27,065 nucleotides of DNA, from the IMG/VR virus record IMGVR_UViG_3300034120_000242, positions 1 to 27,065 of that record, one strand, 5' to 3'. This document shows positions 15,701 to 23,439 of this stretch, in pieces (the stretch's first letter is position 1; each line of letters opens with the position of its first letter). Under the pieces are notes generated by a model, which worked only from the letters and a program-made list of their open reading frames with translations, was not told the origin of the DNA and made no database searches. The position numbers and the translations under genes are program-made. The DNA comes from a virus.

Positions 15701-18647
15701 GAAAACGCTTTCTAAGATTGAGCAAACGCTCCTTACAAATTACCGGCGCAATGTCGATGAAGTTCTTGCATGGACGCTCACTGACCGGGACACGCAAGCC
15801 TACATGGAAACTGTGCCGTACAAAGGCACAAACGCATGGGACAAGTTTGTTACCCTAGTCCGCGATATGCTGGGCTTAACCCCCAAGGCGGACACTGCCC
15901 TTAGCGAGATTCTGCGTATCGGCGGGGAGCTAACTTCCTTGACCGAAGCTGACCTTAAAGATGCGATGAAGGTAACCGGAAGGCAGTTCTCGCTATCCCC
16001 CACATCCGAAGCGCTTATTGCAGGTTCTGGTGCCGTAGACCCGGTGGAAGTAGGTGCGCTCAAGCGCATGATAAATATTGCCAAGGCCGACCCGGGGGTT
16101 AGCTACGTCACAAAGGTCCGCACGCAATTAGCTGACATTGGCGCAACGATTGAGTCTAGGTTGACCGCGCAGTTCGACGGTGCGGTAAAAGATGCACTGG
16201 GAAACCTCAACCCAATGGGCCTGTACCGGCAAGCACAGGACTACACCAAGATGCTGCTGGAGTTCTTTCAGCAAGGCTCACTCATGAAGAACCCAGCTAC
16301 GGGGCTGTGGGAAGTGTCCAAGGTAAAGGGCGTGCGGCCCCCTGCGGAGGTGTACAAGCTAATCGACGATTGGGGCAAGTCAAACGGGTGGACTCGTGAG
16401 GAAGCTACCCAGAAAGCCAGTCGTATCTTGGAAGCTGTGCGTCTTGACGGTCTGCGGACTGCTAACAATACGCAGGGTGCCTCGTTCACGTTGCACAAGA
16501 TTGACGAGTCCTCGCCGCTCTCCATAGACCAGCAGATCAACGCATTGCTGGCGGACTACCGTGCAGACCCGGCGCTCAAAGAAATGAACAAGCTGATGGA
16601 CGAGTCGCGCAATGCCTTGGTAGATCACTTGGTTACCGTGGGGCGACTTACTCCCGATCAAGGTAAAGATTGGAAAGACGTAATTGGCTACGTGCCGTTT
16701 GACCGCCTGAGCCCGGAGTCACTAGAGAAGTTCAGCAAGATCAAGCGCGTCAGCGGCAAGGGGCTGGCACAGGTGGGCAAACTGCCAGAACTCAAAGGCA
16801 CCACACGCCTTGCCGTCGGCAACGTGTTCAACAGCTACATTGACACGATGGGCTGGATGGTTGGGCAGGTAATCAAGACCGATGGCACGGTGCAGACCCT
16901 CCGTAGTCTGGAGAAGGTTACTGCGGCTAAAGCCCTTGGGCTATCCACTCAAAACGAACCCAACGTGGTTGGGATGTACGTCGATGGGGTTATGAACTAC
17001 TGGAGCCTGCCGTCCAAATACGATGTGATGGCGTTCAAAGACTTGAACCCACCCAAAGCTGGTTGGCTGCTGCAAATGGGCGCGTTCTCAAACGTGCTTC
17101 GCAAAACTATCACCGCACTTCCGCCGTTTGCACTGAAGCAGGTAACCGACGACGTTCAGCGGGCTATCATGACCTCCGGTGTGCGGAACCCCGGGGCGTT
17201 GCTACGCATGACGTTGACTAACTTCCCCAAGCTGGCCCTTGCAGAGCTACGCGGTATCCAGCACCCCACGGTGCGAGAGTTTGGTGCGCTTGGGCTCACA
17301 GGCGAGTATGACTTTCAATCGGGTAAGCCCGCTATGTCGCTGCTGAAGGATATGGGAATCGTTAAGCGCGGTAAGTTTGAAACGCTCTTGCATCGGCTTG
17401 ACGGGGTTACCCGGGCGTCTGACTTGGCGGTACGCAAGGCCATCTATGACCAGACCTTGAAAGAGGGCGGCGACAAGCTGTTGGCGCAAACCCGGGCACG
17501 AGAGTTCATCAACTTCCGCAGGCGCGGAGCCAGTGAGTTTGTCGGGGCGATGGTTACCACCATCCCGTTCTTTAACGCGTACATTCAAGGTATGGATGTG
17601 CTGTACCGGGCTGCTTCTGGCAAGGACTCTAGTTCTTCCGTGGGCCGCGCACAGGCTCGCCAAATGTTCTGGGGGCGTGCGGCTATTGTGACAATGCTAA
17701 GTTCGCTCTATGCGCTTGGCAAAGATGACGAGGATGAAGACTATAAGAATATGGACTTGCGAACTCGGGACAGCAACTGGATTTTGCCGGGTGGGTACAA
17801 GCTCCCGGTTCCGGGCGAGTTGGGTGCCATCTTCAAGGTAATTCCGGAGCGTGTTGTTGAGTACATGCGTCGGCAAGGCACCCCAGAGGAGCAGGAAGCG
17901 TTCGAGGCGGTGCGGACTACCCTGACTTACATGTTCGAGCAGTATCTGGGCCGTGCCGTGCCAGTGCCACAAGCAATCAAACCTGTTCTGGAAGCGTGGG
18001 CTAATAAGTCGTTTCTTACGGGACGTCCGTTAGAAGGCTTTCACCAGCGGATGATGGACCCTAGTATGCGGGTTACGGATCAGACTTCGGAGCTTGCCAA
18101 AGCCATTGCAAACTTCAGCCGCGACGAGATAAAAGTCGAAATCTCCCCCATCATGATTGACAACGCGTTGCGTGGGTACTTTGGATCAACGGCAGCGTTG
18201 CTGACGGCTATGACTGACAGTTTGCTAAACCCCACACGAGTAGACCGCCCCCTGCATAAATGGGCGCTGCTAAGTACCTACCTGTACGACCCGGTGGGCA
18301 CGCGCTTGATGACGGAGTTCTACGAAGAGCGCGAGAAGCTGGGCAAGGCAAACAACACGCTTAACCAGCTTGCAAAAACCGATATGGATCGGGCGGAGAA
18401 ATACGCGGAAACTCATCGGGACGAGCTAGTGTTTGAGTCCGCTATCAACTCGACGCTGGAGCAGCTTGAACGCACCCGGGCGTACCGCACGTTCTTAAAC
18501 AGCCCAGACGGGGCTAAAGAGATGCCTACTGAGGAACGGGAAGCCGCTTTGAAAGAAATCAAGCAGTACGAAACTGAGATGGTAAAGTGGCTGCGAGAAG
18601 CCAAAACGGAGTACGCTAAGTCCAAACCCTACCTTGTCCCAATCTAA
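12798..18647 (+). CDS. Giant polyvalent-type internal protein with HExxH metallopeptidase motif and LPD38-like C-terminus (1949 aa)
   Basis: GAGGT precedes ATG 12798. Residues 2-35 (YTVALPDGRTVEFPDEVP, then QRQFPEF) are a common N-terminal tag of phage ejection proteins. About 50-260 is Ala/Gly-rich with possible membrane-active helices. About 270-810 is a Pro/Ala-rich disordered linker with a (PPPA)n run. About 820-1010 is a metallopeptidase-like domain: ILHELIHAAT with HExxH at 919-923 and a candidate third ligand Glu988 in NVDEVLAW. About 1130-1430 is helical and unassigned. About 1440-1660 (FINFRRRGASEFVGAMVTT, IPFFNAYIQGMDVLYRA, GRAAIVTMLSSLYALGKD) fits my memory of the LPD38 domain of phage polyvalent proteins. 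Proteins of this plan are thought to be packaged and injected with DNA. The peptidase could mature virion proteins or act on the envelope or host proteins. The gene ends the late operon, overlapping the minus block by 4 bp. Confidence 0.75.
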   Translation: MPYTVALPDGRTVEFPDEVPQDKAAGIIQRQFPEFAPKPPPTTAFGQAKEFLKGIPAGAVGLLESAATGASALLPEDMEKSAREKIKSVATAAKSPFTAAPGYEEGIPRKLGEAVGSTGPFFVAGPLGIAGRVGATALGVGAGAGEARVRAEEGKAETGDRGTATAFGAVVGATEMLPVFSFIKNLGKPLTDGITSQIRRAFATGGAEAAQEAAAQAAQNLIAKGIYKPEQAIIEGTGEAAAYGGATGALIQGLTDMALGRRAKGAATTTQPPVQEPPAQEPIPVPPTPLAERPYPELAKEVARISALADTKDATPEEMGQLKAIRAELQRRGVAEVEGQRAAVTADKEGAEKFPGLAGETPTQMEIRGAIPEGPLPPETDLFGNPVLPKAAQPEGLADVIGAELPATSEVMRDAGLAPTTSELEAAGQQRLPLRRSPAGQPTTAPPAAAPTPPPAPPPAPPPAPPPAPPAPAKPGAITATEVKQFGTMSKVNRQWLVDNVEGKTPDEVRAMVEADPTILTRVPGVAKAVREIIAQATPKEAPSVPSSAPTPAVPPVQPRSEPRGSEPSVGVPVQPTGADTVAPGATGTPRGVTPPVSRGLVPPKQPAAPGVEPAGQPAPALTAETAVSELQALVNTAGTALAKKRAAVTALAALQDPKLNETAEDKAGNLRLAAGVLGRTIAPAAPVVAKPPKPAKPAATPPAPAGGMFGQLVKPGATNIVEDEAPPPATPAKPASPFAVSGPSIGAQLAPTSEETKAAAAVAQKPAKPAAPSTISTTPPAQEAAKPTEPKKPRAPKTVKPAEAAKPTGPRTELETVDAINGRNLLEVAQWGAANFTSPDFRLIAQRVADTLQILKNVGLQIGNITVTDPGNRMTSGARGATHYSYNRVGAKASTVSIMLNHPDNGAQSGTSDTTILHELIHAATVGATRVGNLQRAQGTRVSKAVTALYDVGNAVTAHIEAKQAAGKTLSKIEQTLLTNYRRNVDEVLAWTLTDRDTQAYMETVPYKGTNAWDKFVTLVRDMLGLTPKADTALSEILRIGGELTSLTEADLKDAMKVTGRQFSLSPTSEALIAGSGAVDPVEVGALKRMINIAKADPGVSYVTKVRTQLADIGATIESRLTAQFDGAVKDALGNLNPMGLYRQAQDYTKMLLEFFQQGSLMKNPATGLWEVSKVKGVRPPAEVYKLIDDWGKSNGWTREEATQKASRILEAVRLDGLRTANNTQGASFTLHKIDESSPLSIDQQINALLADYRADPALKEMNKLMDESRNALVDHLVTVGRLTPDQGKDWKDVIGYVPFDRLSPESLEKFSKIKRVSGKGLAQVGKLPELKGTTRLAVGNVFNSYIDTMGWMVGQVIKTDGTVQTLRSLEKVTAAKALGLSTQNEPNVVGMYVDGVMNYWSLPSKYDVMAFKDLNPPKAGWLLQMGAFSNVLRKTITALPPFALKQVTDDVQRAIMTSGVRNPGALLRMTLTNFPKLALAELRGIQHPTVREFGALGLTGEYDFQSGKPAMSLLKDMGIVKRGKFETLLHRLDGVTRASDLAVRKAIYDQTLKEGGDKLLAQTRAREFINFRRRGASEFVGAMVTTIPFFNAYIQGMDVLYRAASGKDSSSSVGRAQARQMFWGRAAIVTMLSSLYALGKDDEDEDYKNMDLRTRDSNWILPGGYKLPVPGELGAIFKVIPERVVEYMRRQGTPEEQEAFEAVRTTLTYMFEQYLGRAVPVPQAIKPVLEAWANKSFLTGRPLEGFHQRMMDPSMRVTDQTSELAKAIANFSRDEIKVEISPIMIDNALRGYFGSTAALLTAMTDSLLNPTRVDRPLHKWALLSTYLYDPVGTRLMTEFYEEREKLGKANNTLNQLAKTDMDRAEKYAETHRDELVFESAINSTLEQLERTRAYRTFLNSPDGAKEMPTEEREAALKEIKQYETEMVKWLREAKTEYAKSKPYLVPI
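14161..14208 (+). repeat. 12-bp tandem repeat, four copies (PPPA-coding)
   Basis: Four consecutive 12-bp units (three CGGCACCACCCC, the last ending in G) encode a Pro-Pro-Pro-Ala run inside the disordered linker of the 1949-aa protein. A polyproline spacer is the likely result; unit number is likely to vary by slippage. Confidence 0.9.
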
Positions 18648-18877
18648 GCTATGCGCCAAACCCGCACACCGTAGAACCCAAATTCACAACGGTTGTGGGC
18701 GCGTAGCGTCATGAGAAAATACTTCTCGGCTTTGCGCAAACGCTTGGCTACCTCGGTGGCGCTTGCGGTGGTTTTGAGGAAGAACGAGTGCCCCGGCATA
18801 AGGCGCTCCCACTGAATAAAGTATGGCACTCCGTAGATGTTGAGGTGCCGTATCTCGTCAGGTACTCGGCGTGCCAT
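18644..18877 (-). CDS. Hypothetical phage protein (77 aa)
   Basis: Last gene of the minus-strand block. ATG at 18877 lies 20 nt inside the end of the primase-helicase gene, and the TAG stop at 18644-18646 overlaps the opposing late operon's TAA, so the coding blocks touch with no spacer. The protein is basic with a beta-like opening (RHLNIYGVPYFIQWERLMPG), a helix (TEVAKRLRKAEKYFLM) and a C-terminal strand ending FYGVRVWRIA. I recognise no family. The ribosome-binding site is poor, consistent with coupled translation. The compact alpha/beta look and high Arg/Lys content would suit a small nucleic-acid-binding protein, but that is a guess. Confidence 0.6.
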   Translation of the reverse strand: MARRVPDEIRHLNIYGVPYFIQWERLMPGHSFFLKTTASATEVAKRLRKAEKYFLMTLRAHNRCEFGFYGVRVWRIA

Positions 18878-21728
18878 TGGCTGTGAATGCGTCGTTATCT
18901 ACGCCTACTACGGCACCGTCGATGCAGTAACAGCGGACCCCCATAGACTCAAAGCTGCCTACCGCACCAGCCCCAATCCGCTTCGTCACCGCTGCCCCGT
19001 TGTGCTTCAAAATACTCCTGCTGGTAAGCTCCTTGATCGCCAGTTGGAAGTCCACTTGCCGAGACACAAAGACATCGCGCAGCGCCGACGCTGGTATCCA
19101 TAGCTCCCGGGTATCAGGCTCGTACCGAATACGAAGCGGGCCGTGGGGCATCTTGATCGGAGCATGTGGAATCCCATTGAGCTTGAGGCCGTTGATGACC
19201 AGCGCGTTGTTCATGTTCTCGTTGATGTACGTAGTCAGGGTTTCCTGTGCAGCAAGCTCTGTGTCTGCCGCAGGTTGCACCACGTTGCGGCGGATGTCCC
19301 CAATGGTGCCTAGTGCGTACTGATAGACCCGCTGCACGTTAATGCTATGCAGGCCAAGCCGAGCCGCAATGGTGCCTGCTGCAAAGGCACAGGCCAGCAC
19401 GATAGAGTAGAACCGGTCTGACTGATCCAAAGCTAAATCACGGTCTAGCTTTCGTTGAATCTTCCTCGCCAAGGCTTCCACTTCGGGCAGGTTCTTTAGT
19501 ACGTACTGCATGAACACCGGGCCTGCAACACCGTAGTTACTAGCAAGAGCGCCAAACACCGCATCAGATTCCTGCTTCGTAACCTCCACCGGGCGGGTGA
19601 TGCGTAGCTCAATGAGGCGGCGTAGCTCCCCGTCGGATGTACTCTTAAGTCGGCGCAGTTTGTCGTACAGCGATGAGTTGCTAGACATGATTACAAAGGT
19701 AGCCCATGACACTACGTTTGCCCGCAGCTTGTTACTGCTGGCTTCCATACGGTGCTTGCCCCGCCCTTGCGGGATGTCATAAATCATCTCGGACAACTCA
19801 TCGTCATCCAGATTTGTTACCTCATCCATCGTCGCCGCTATGCTGTTGAGCATCCCCATCCACTGTACCTTGGACATGGTGGTGTCAGACTTCTTCATAA
19901 GCAATTCGCTAGGGTGCCCGAAGATCGAGTTCACCACCATCTGTGCGGTAGTCTTCCCTGTGCCTGACTTGTTGGACATCAGGTTTATTGCTGCACCACG
20001 TACTTCCACGCCCCCAATCAACCGCAGGAGCGGAGCCCCGAAGCCAAAGAACACGGCGAGCGCGTGGGCTTCCATCCCAGCACGGTCATAAAAGTTGACC
20101 ATCTTCGACCATTCGGTCAGGTTGCCTTTCGGCACCATCATGGGGGCCATGAGCTTCGTGCTGCTTGAGGCCGGGGCGAGCCGCGCACCGTGCGCTGTGT
20201 ACTCAAGCTCGCCAACAACAAACCCCGAGTTGTCTGGGGTCCAGCCCATCTGACTGCGCGTGCGGTCAGAGGCAAACATTTTTTGCAAGTTACGGATAGA
20301 AGATGCGAAGTACGCCATGATGAGGTCCAAGTCTTTGTTGATTGCGATTACGCCGTGCCGCAGGAGCGAGTCCCGCATCTTTTCTTTTGTGAGCAACGTA
20401 GCTACGGGGGCCACGATGCGCCGAATGCCGTCGTGCGGAGTGTGCAAGTTAACCCCAACCATCTCGCCGTCACCTTCCCCCTGCTCGTTAACGTCGTAGA
20501 ACCGCGATGTCAAGTACAGGTCGTGCTTGTAGATTTCAAGCTCAATGGGGTCGCCATCCGCGTCTTTCGCTTTGAGGTACACCCCGCCGTGGATGCCACG
20601 AAAATACGGAAACGGGTAAGCCGGGATAGATACCTGCACGGTCTGGGGAACCGCAGCCACTGAGTTGTCGGCCTCTAGTTGCTGCTCAACTACGTACGCA
20701 TCCCCGACGATCTGCGCCTCCTCCATCTTGCGCCCGATAGCAATAGGGCTAGTGCAACGTTGGGTACAGCCTGTGCAAAGAGCGCTGTAATTGGCTCTGT
20801 ACCAATCGCAAGTGAACGGACCGGCTGTTGCTTCAGCCTTCTGCAACGTGTTCTCAAAAGTGTAGTCAGGGTGCGCCCGTGACAACGTGTGGATGGAAGT
20901 CTCGGCGTCGGTACAGCGCCATGCAATAGACAGAGCAGCCCGCCACAAGGGCTCTTCCAAGGTAGCCGCGTTCTGCACGGCGTTGGCGATCTGCGCACAC
21001 CCCTTACCCTTGAGACTCTTGCGGACGATACGGGAGAACTCCGTGGGTGGGAAGTCGCCCCCCGCCAGCGCCCGGGTCATGTCGTCTGTGCCGTACTCGC
21101 GGGCTACGCTAAAGTCCATCTCCATCGAGACAGGCAGCAGGCTAATAAGAACCGCAAGGTCAGACACAACGCCATCCGTCATTACCTGCACGGGCAAGGG
21201 CGGGTCTTGCTTAAAGTTACCCGTGTCCACCATGCGCAGGATACGAGCCGCATCAGCGGTTACCGACGGGTCAATCTGAAGGCGGTGTTCTCCGCAAAGC
21301 TGCTTGAACCTGCGGGCCAGTGGTCGCCATGTTGTGAGATTCAGCACCTCGTGGAACGGCCAGTATGCGTGTAACCCGCGCCCTGAGTTGACAACGAACG
21401 GCTCTGGTAGCTTGGTAGCTTGCAGGAACACACGTAAGGCAGCAGCACCTGCCGCTTGGTCTGCGTAGGGTTTACCCGCACCGCAGTCAATGTCCACAAA
21501 GAAGGACTTAAATTCTTTAGCGTTCTCAGCCTTACGGCCTAGCGCCGGGTCAACGTAGCTTGCTACTGCAAAGTACGCATCGAGTCCTTGCTGGTATAGG
21601 ATATCGCCGTGGGCGATAAGGTCCGCAAGGGTAGTGTGGAAACTTGGAACTATCTTGCCGGGGGAGATACCAACCGCGCAATAGGGACCGTTTGGAGGAA
21701 GGACGGCTGTATAGAAGGAGTAATTCAC
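18858..21728 (-). CDS. PrimPol-type primase fused to a DUF927-like helicase (956 aa)
   Basis: GTG start at 21728 with GAGG about 7 nt upstream. The N-terminal domain is an archaeo-eukaryotic primase: FFVDIDCG supplies the metal-binding D79-x-D81, SGRGLH (S115, H120) is motif II, and IDPSVTADAARILRM with D153 and R162 is motif III. A Cys cluster follows (C307, C318, C321, C325; CDWYRANYSALCTGC), probably zinc-binding. The C-terminal half is an ATPase: Walker A NKSGTGKT (G589-K592), a Walker B-like AATMDEVT about 50 residues later, and a sensor-like VIMSSNSSLYDK. Together it should prime and unwind phage DNA at the fork. The order AEP-zinc-ATPase is known in plasmid and phage replicases. It lies downstream of a small HTH gene across a 99-bp gap holding an inverted repeat. 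Confidence 0.88.
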   Translation of the reverse strand: MNYSFYTAVLPPNGPYCAVGISPGKIVPSFHTTLADLIAHGDILYQQGLDAYFAVASYVDPALGRKAENAKEFKSFFVDIDCGAGKPYADQAAGAAALRVFLQATKLPEPFVVNSGRGLHAYWPFHEVLNLTTWRPLARRFKQLCGEHRLQIDPSVTADAARILRMVDTGNFKQDPPLPVQVMTDGVVSDLAVLISLLPVSMEMDFSVAREYGTDDMTRALAGGDFPPTEFSRIVRKSLKGKGCAQIANAVQNAATLEEPLWRAALSIAWRCTDAETSIHTLSRAHPDYTFENTLQKAEATAGPFTCDWYRANYSALCTGCTQRCTSPIAIGRKMEEAQIVGDAYVVEQQLEADNSVAAVPQTVQVSIPAYPFPYFRGIHGGVYLKAKDADGDPIELEIYKHDLYLTSRFYDVNEQGEGDGEMVGVNLHTPHDGIRRIVAPVATLLTKEKMRDSLLRHGVIAINKDLDLIMAYFASSIRNLQKMFASDRTRSQMGWTPDNSGFVVGELEYTAHGARLAPASSSTKLMAPMMVPKGNLTEWSKMVNFYDRAGMEAHALAVFFGFGAPLLRLIGGVEVRGAAINLMSNKSGTGKTTAQMVVNSIFGHPSELLMKKSDTTMSKVQWMGMLNSIAATMDEVTNLDDDELSEMIYDIPQGRGKHRMEASSNKLRANVVSWATFVIMSSNSSLYDKLRRLKSTSDGELRRLIELRITRPVEVTKQESDAVFGALASNYGVAGPVFMQYVLKNLPEVEALARKIQRKLDRDLALDQSDRFYSIVLACAFAAGTIAARLGLHSINVQRVYQYALGTIGDIRRNVVQPAADTELAAQETLTTYINENMNNALVINGLKLNGIPHAPIKMPHGPLRIRYEPDTRELWIPASALRDVFVSRQVDFQLAIKELTSRSILKHNGAAVTKRIGAGAVGSFESMGVRCYCIDGAVVGVDNDAFTANGTPST

Positions 21729-21790
21729 GAGTCCTCACGGGCGGAAATTACGGGGAATAAGGTGGGGCAGCGGCCCGTGTTCCGCTTTGT

Positions 21791-21819
21791 CGGGGAGGGA
21801 TCAATTCCCCCAAGCCCCG
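21791..21819. promoter_or_regulatory. Imperfect inverted repeat between HTH gene and primase, possible operator
   Basis: The 99-bp gap between the HTH gene and the primase start holds nested arms: CGGGG (21791-21795) with CCCCG (21815-21819), and GGGA (21797-21800) with TCCC (21806-21809) around a TCAAT centre. No T-run follows on the minus strand and no clear promoter elements flank it. It could be a binding site for the adjacent HTH protein or an mRNA hairpin. Both are inference. Confidence 0.3.
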
Positions 21820-21827
21820 GACCGAGA

Positions 21828-22076
21828 CTATACCCGGTCTTTCTCGTACTCTTCGAGTATTTCTGTGAGCATGTCGGTAAAGCTGGGCTTCGGCTTAAAG
21901 ACCCCAGTGAACCACCAATACACGGTTTGCCGCGTCACGTTACACCGAGTGGCAACTGTAGATACAGGTACACCCTTTGCAACGCATACTCGGCCTAGCC
22001 GCACCCCCAACAACTTAGGGTCTGCGGCCTCGATGGCTTTCACTAGGGCGTATGAATAGCCCCGTGCATCACTCAT
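21828..22076 (-). CDS. Small helix-turn-helix DNA-binding protein (82 aa)
   Basis: ATG at 22076 overlaps the SSB-like gene's end by 8 nt. Residues about 24-60 carry a helix-turn-helix: GVRLGRVCVAKGVP, then VSTVATRCNVTRQTVYWWFTG, where VSTVATRCNVT is the first helix and turn and RQTVYWWFTG the recognition helix. The C-terminal helix is acidic (FTDMLTEILEEYEKDRV). This is the size and plan of phage Cro-like regulators. It sits inside the replication operon rather than at a divergent control region, so it may limit early or replication expression late in infection rather than govern lysogeny; no integrase or CI-like repressor is in view. It could act on the inverted repeat downstream or on the 23440-23467 promoter (inference). 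Confidence 0.75.
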   Translation of the reverse strand: MSDARGYSYALVKAIEAADPKLLGVRLGRVCVAKGVPVSTVATRCNVTRQTVYWWFTGVFKPKPSFTDMLTEILEEYEKDRV

Positions 22077-22953
22077 CGTCTGAGCCCCACTCGTCTAACA
22101 CTGCGGCAACATCCTTGGTTGGGGCCACTACAGGGTCAGGCTTCTTGGCGGTACGCTTGATCGGCGGAGCAGCTTCGGCGGGAGCTTCCTCTGCGACGGG
22201 CTTTGCGAATGCAGCGGGGAGTGCGGGGACTGACTGCTCTTTCGGAGGGGCCAGCTTGAACTCGATGGCTTGCGTCGCGTCATCCGACGCACCCTGCGCC
22301 CGTGCGGCAGCAAGCTCATCACGAGTCAACGGGCGCACTGCACGGAACTTCAAGACTGCCACAGAGGCCGACGTATCGAACCGGGCTTCAGTAACGATAC
22401 CGGACAGCGGGACACCGTGGCCCGACAGAAAACGCGCATAGGCTTGCATGGGCATCTTGTCCCCTTCGGCTTTGCCAAAGAGCGATGTAGCCGGTAACTG
22501 CAACCGGTACACGTTACCGCTGAGGTCGTTCTCCAACACCACAGCAAACCGCTGGTTGAAGCGGCACGCCCGGGATTCGCCAACTTGACCGGACCCAGCG
22601 ATGTTCTGGGGGCAGGTAGCACACGACGCGCTTTGCGGGGCCACACTGGCTGGGTCTGGAACCTTGCCGTTGCCAGAAGCGCAGAGAGGGCTAGAGGCTT
22701 CGCCCTTCACGTATTGGCCTTCGTAGTAAGCACGGGCCACATCAGCCGCAGCGTTGACAAACACCATGTTCATGGCGCGGTCTTCGTTCTTGGCAATTTC
22801 GTCGCCGCCTACGATCATGCGGAACACGCCGCCTTCCGTAGAGATAGACTTGCCAGCGGAGCCGCCAGCAAGGCGTTTGGTCATTTCATCAGGCTCCGAG
22901 CGCAGGTAGTCGGGGAGCGTAGCACCAGATTTAAAAAGTGTGAGTTCGGACAT
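22069..22953 (-). CDS. Probable phage single-stranded DNA-binding protein, Cys-cluster type (294 aa)
   Basis: The sequence follows a conserved phage pattern I recognise: LPDYLRSEPDEMTKRLAGG, STEGGVFRMIVGGDEIAKNE, then a four-Cys cluster (C91, C111, C114, C130 in CATCPQNIAGSG...RACRFNQRF). Next come YRLQLPATSLFG, MPMQAYARFLSG and VTEARFDTS. The C-terminal 75 residues are a disordered Ala/Pro/Lys linker ending in an acidic tip, DEWGSDDE, the hallmark partner-binding tail of SSBs. Single-strand binding is inferred from the tail, the possible zinc cluster (as in T4 gp32) and a position among replication genes; the family is often left as hypothetical. It is expressed from the strong promoter upstream of the 134-aa gene, fitting a protein needed in large amounts. 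Confidence 0.7.
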   Translation of the reverse strand: MSELTLFKSGATLPDYLRSEPDEMTKRLAGGSAGKSISTEGGVFRMIVGGDEIAKNEDRAMNMVFVNAAADVARAYYEGQYVKGEASSPLCASGNGKVPDPASVAPQSASCATCPQNIAGSGQVGESRACRFNQRFAVVLENDLSGNVYRLQLPATSLFGKAEGDKMPMQAYARFLSGHGVPLSGIVTEARFDTSASVAVLKFRAVRPLTRDELAAARAQGASDDATQAIEFKLAPPKEQSVPALPAAFAKPVAEEAPAEAAPPIKRTAKKPDPVVAPTKDVAAVLDEWGSDDE

Positions 22954-23005
22954 ATAAGTGGGTAAGTTTCTAACGGTTAGATGGGATGAGGGTACGGGAC
23001 GGGGT

Positions 23006-23410
23006 TTACTTCGTGGCTCTCCTTACGGTGATGGAATATTTGGAATCTACGTTAAGACCTTCAGGCAGCAGCCCGGGGTTCTCTTGCAGGAATGTCTTCA
23101 TGTTGAGTTGGGCTACACGGCGCTCCAGCAGTTCAACGGCATCATGGTCTTTGATGAAACGATACATGGAGTCCCAGTCGGTCGTCCAGTAGCGGGTCTT
23201 TACAGTGCGCGTGAATGAGCCGTGGGCAGTCTTGCCGCCGTCTTGCCCGGTTGTCTTGCAAATATCCAAAAGCTCATGTTCGACAAGCGCCATCTTCTCT
23301 TCAAGCTCAAGCACTTTAGCGTCATGTTCCGCCACCATATGCGCTTTGGCGTCGCGCATTTTGATGTAAACCCTGACGAGCTTGTCGGCGTCGATTATTT
23401 TTTCAGTCAT
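23006..23410 (-). CDS. Conserved phage protein, helical (134 aa)
   Basis: ATG 23410 has an excellent AAGGAA site (23417-23422) 6 nt upstream and is the first gene after the consensus promoter at 23440-23467. The N-terminal half is a charged helix or coiled coil (MRDAKAHMVAEHDAKVLELEEKMALVEHELL, in two parts about 19-49). A GKTAHGSFTRTVKTRYWTTDW strand region follows, then DHDAVELLERRVAQLNMKTF, and it ends with a beta strand, KYSITVRRATK. This plan recurs beside replication and recombination genes in many phages. It loosely recalls Gam-type DNA-end proteins (coiled coil then small alpha/beta domain), but I do not assign that. The strong promoter and ribosome-binding site predict high expression together with the SSB-like gene. 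Confidence 0.72.
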   Translation of the reverse strand: MTEKIIDADKLVRVYIKMRDAKAHMVAEHDAKVLELEEKMALVEHELLDICKTTGQDGGKTAHGSFTRTVKTRYWTTDWDSMYRFIKDHDAVELLERRVAQLNMKTFLQENPGLLPEGLNVDSKYSITVRRATK

Positions 23411-23439
23411 GTTTGTTTCCTTAGTTGGTTGGAGTCTTT

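Noticed and set aside
18685-18697. Palindrome CACAAC-G-GTTGTG near the convergent junction as a bidirectional terminator
   Set aside because: The stem is 6 bp with a 1-nt loop, no T-run follows on either strand, and it lies inside the 77-aa coding frame.
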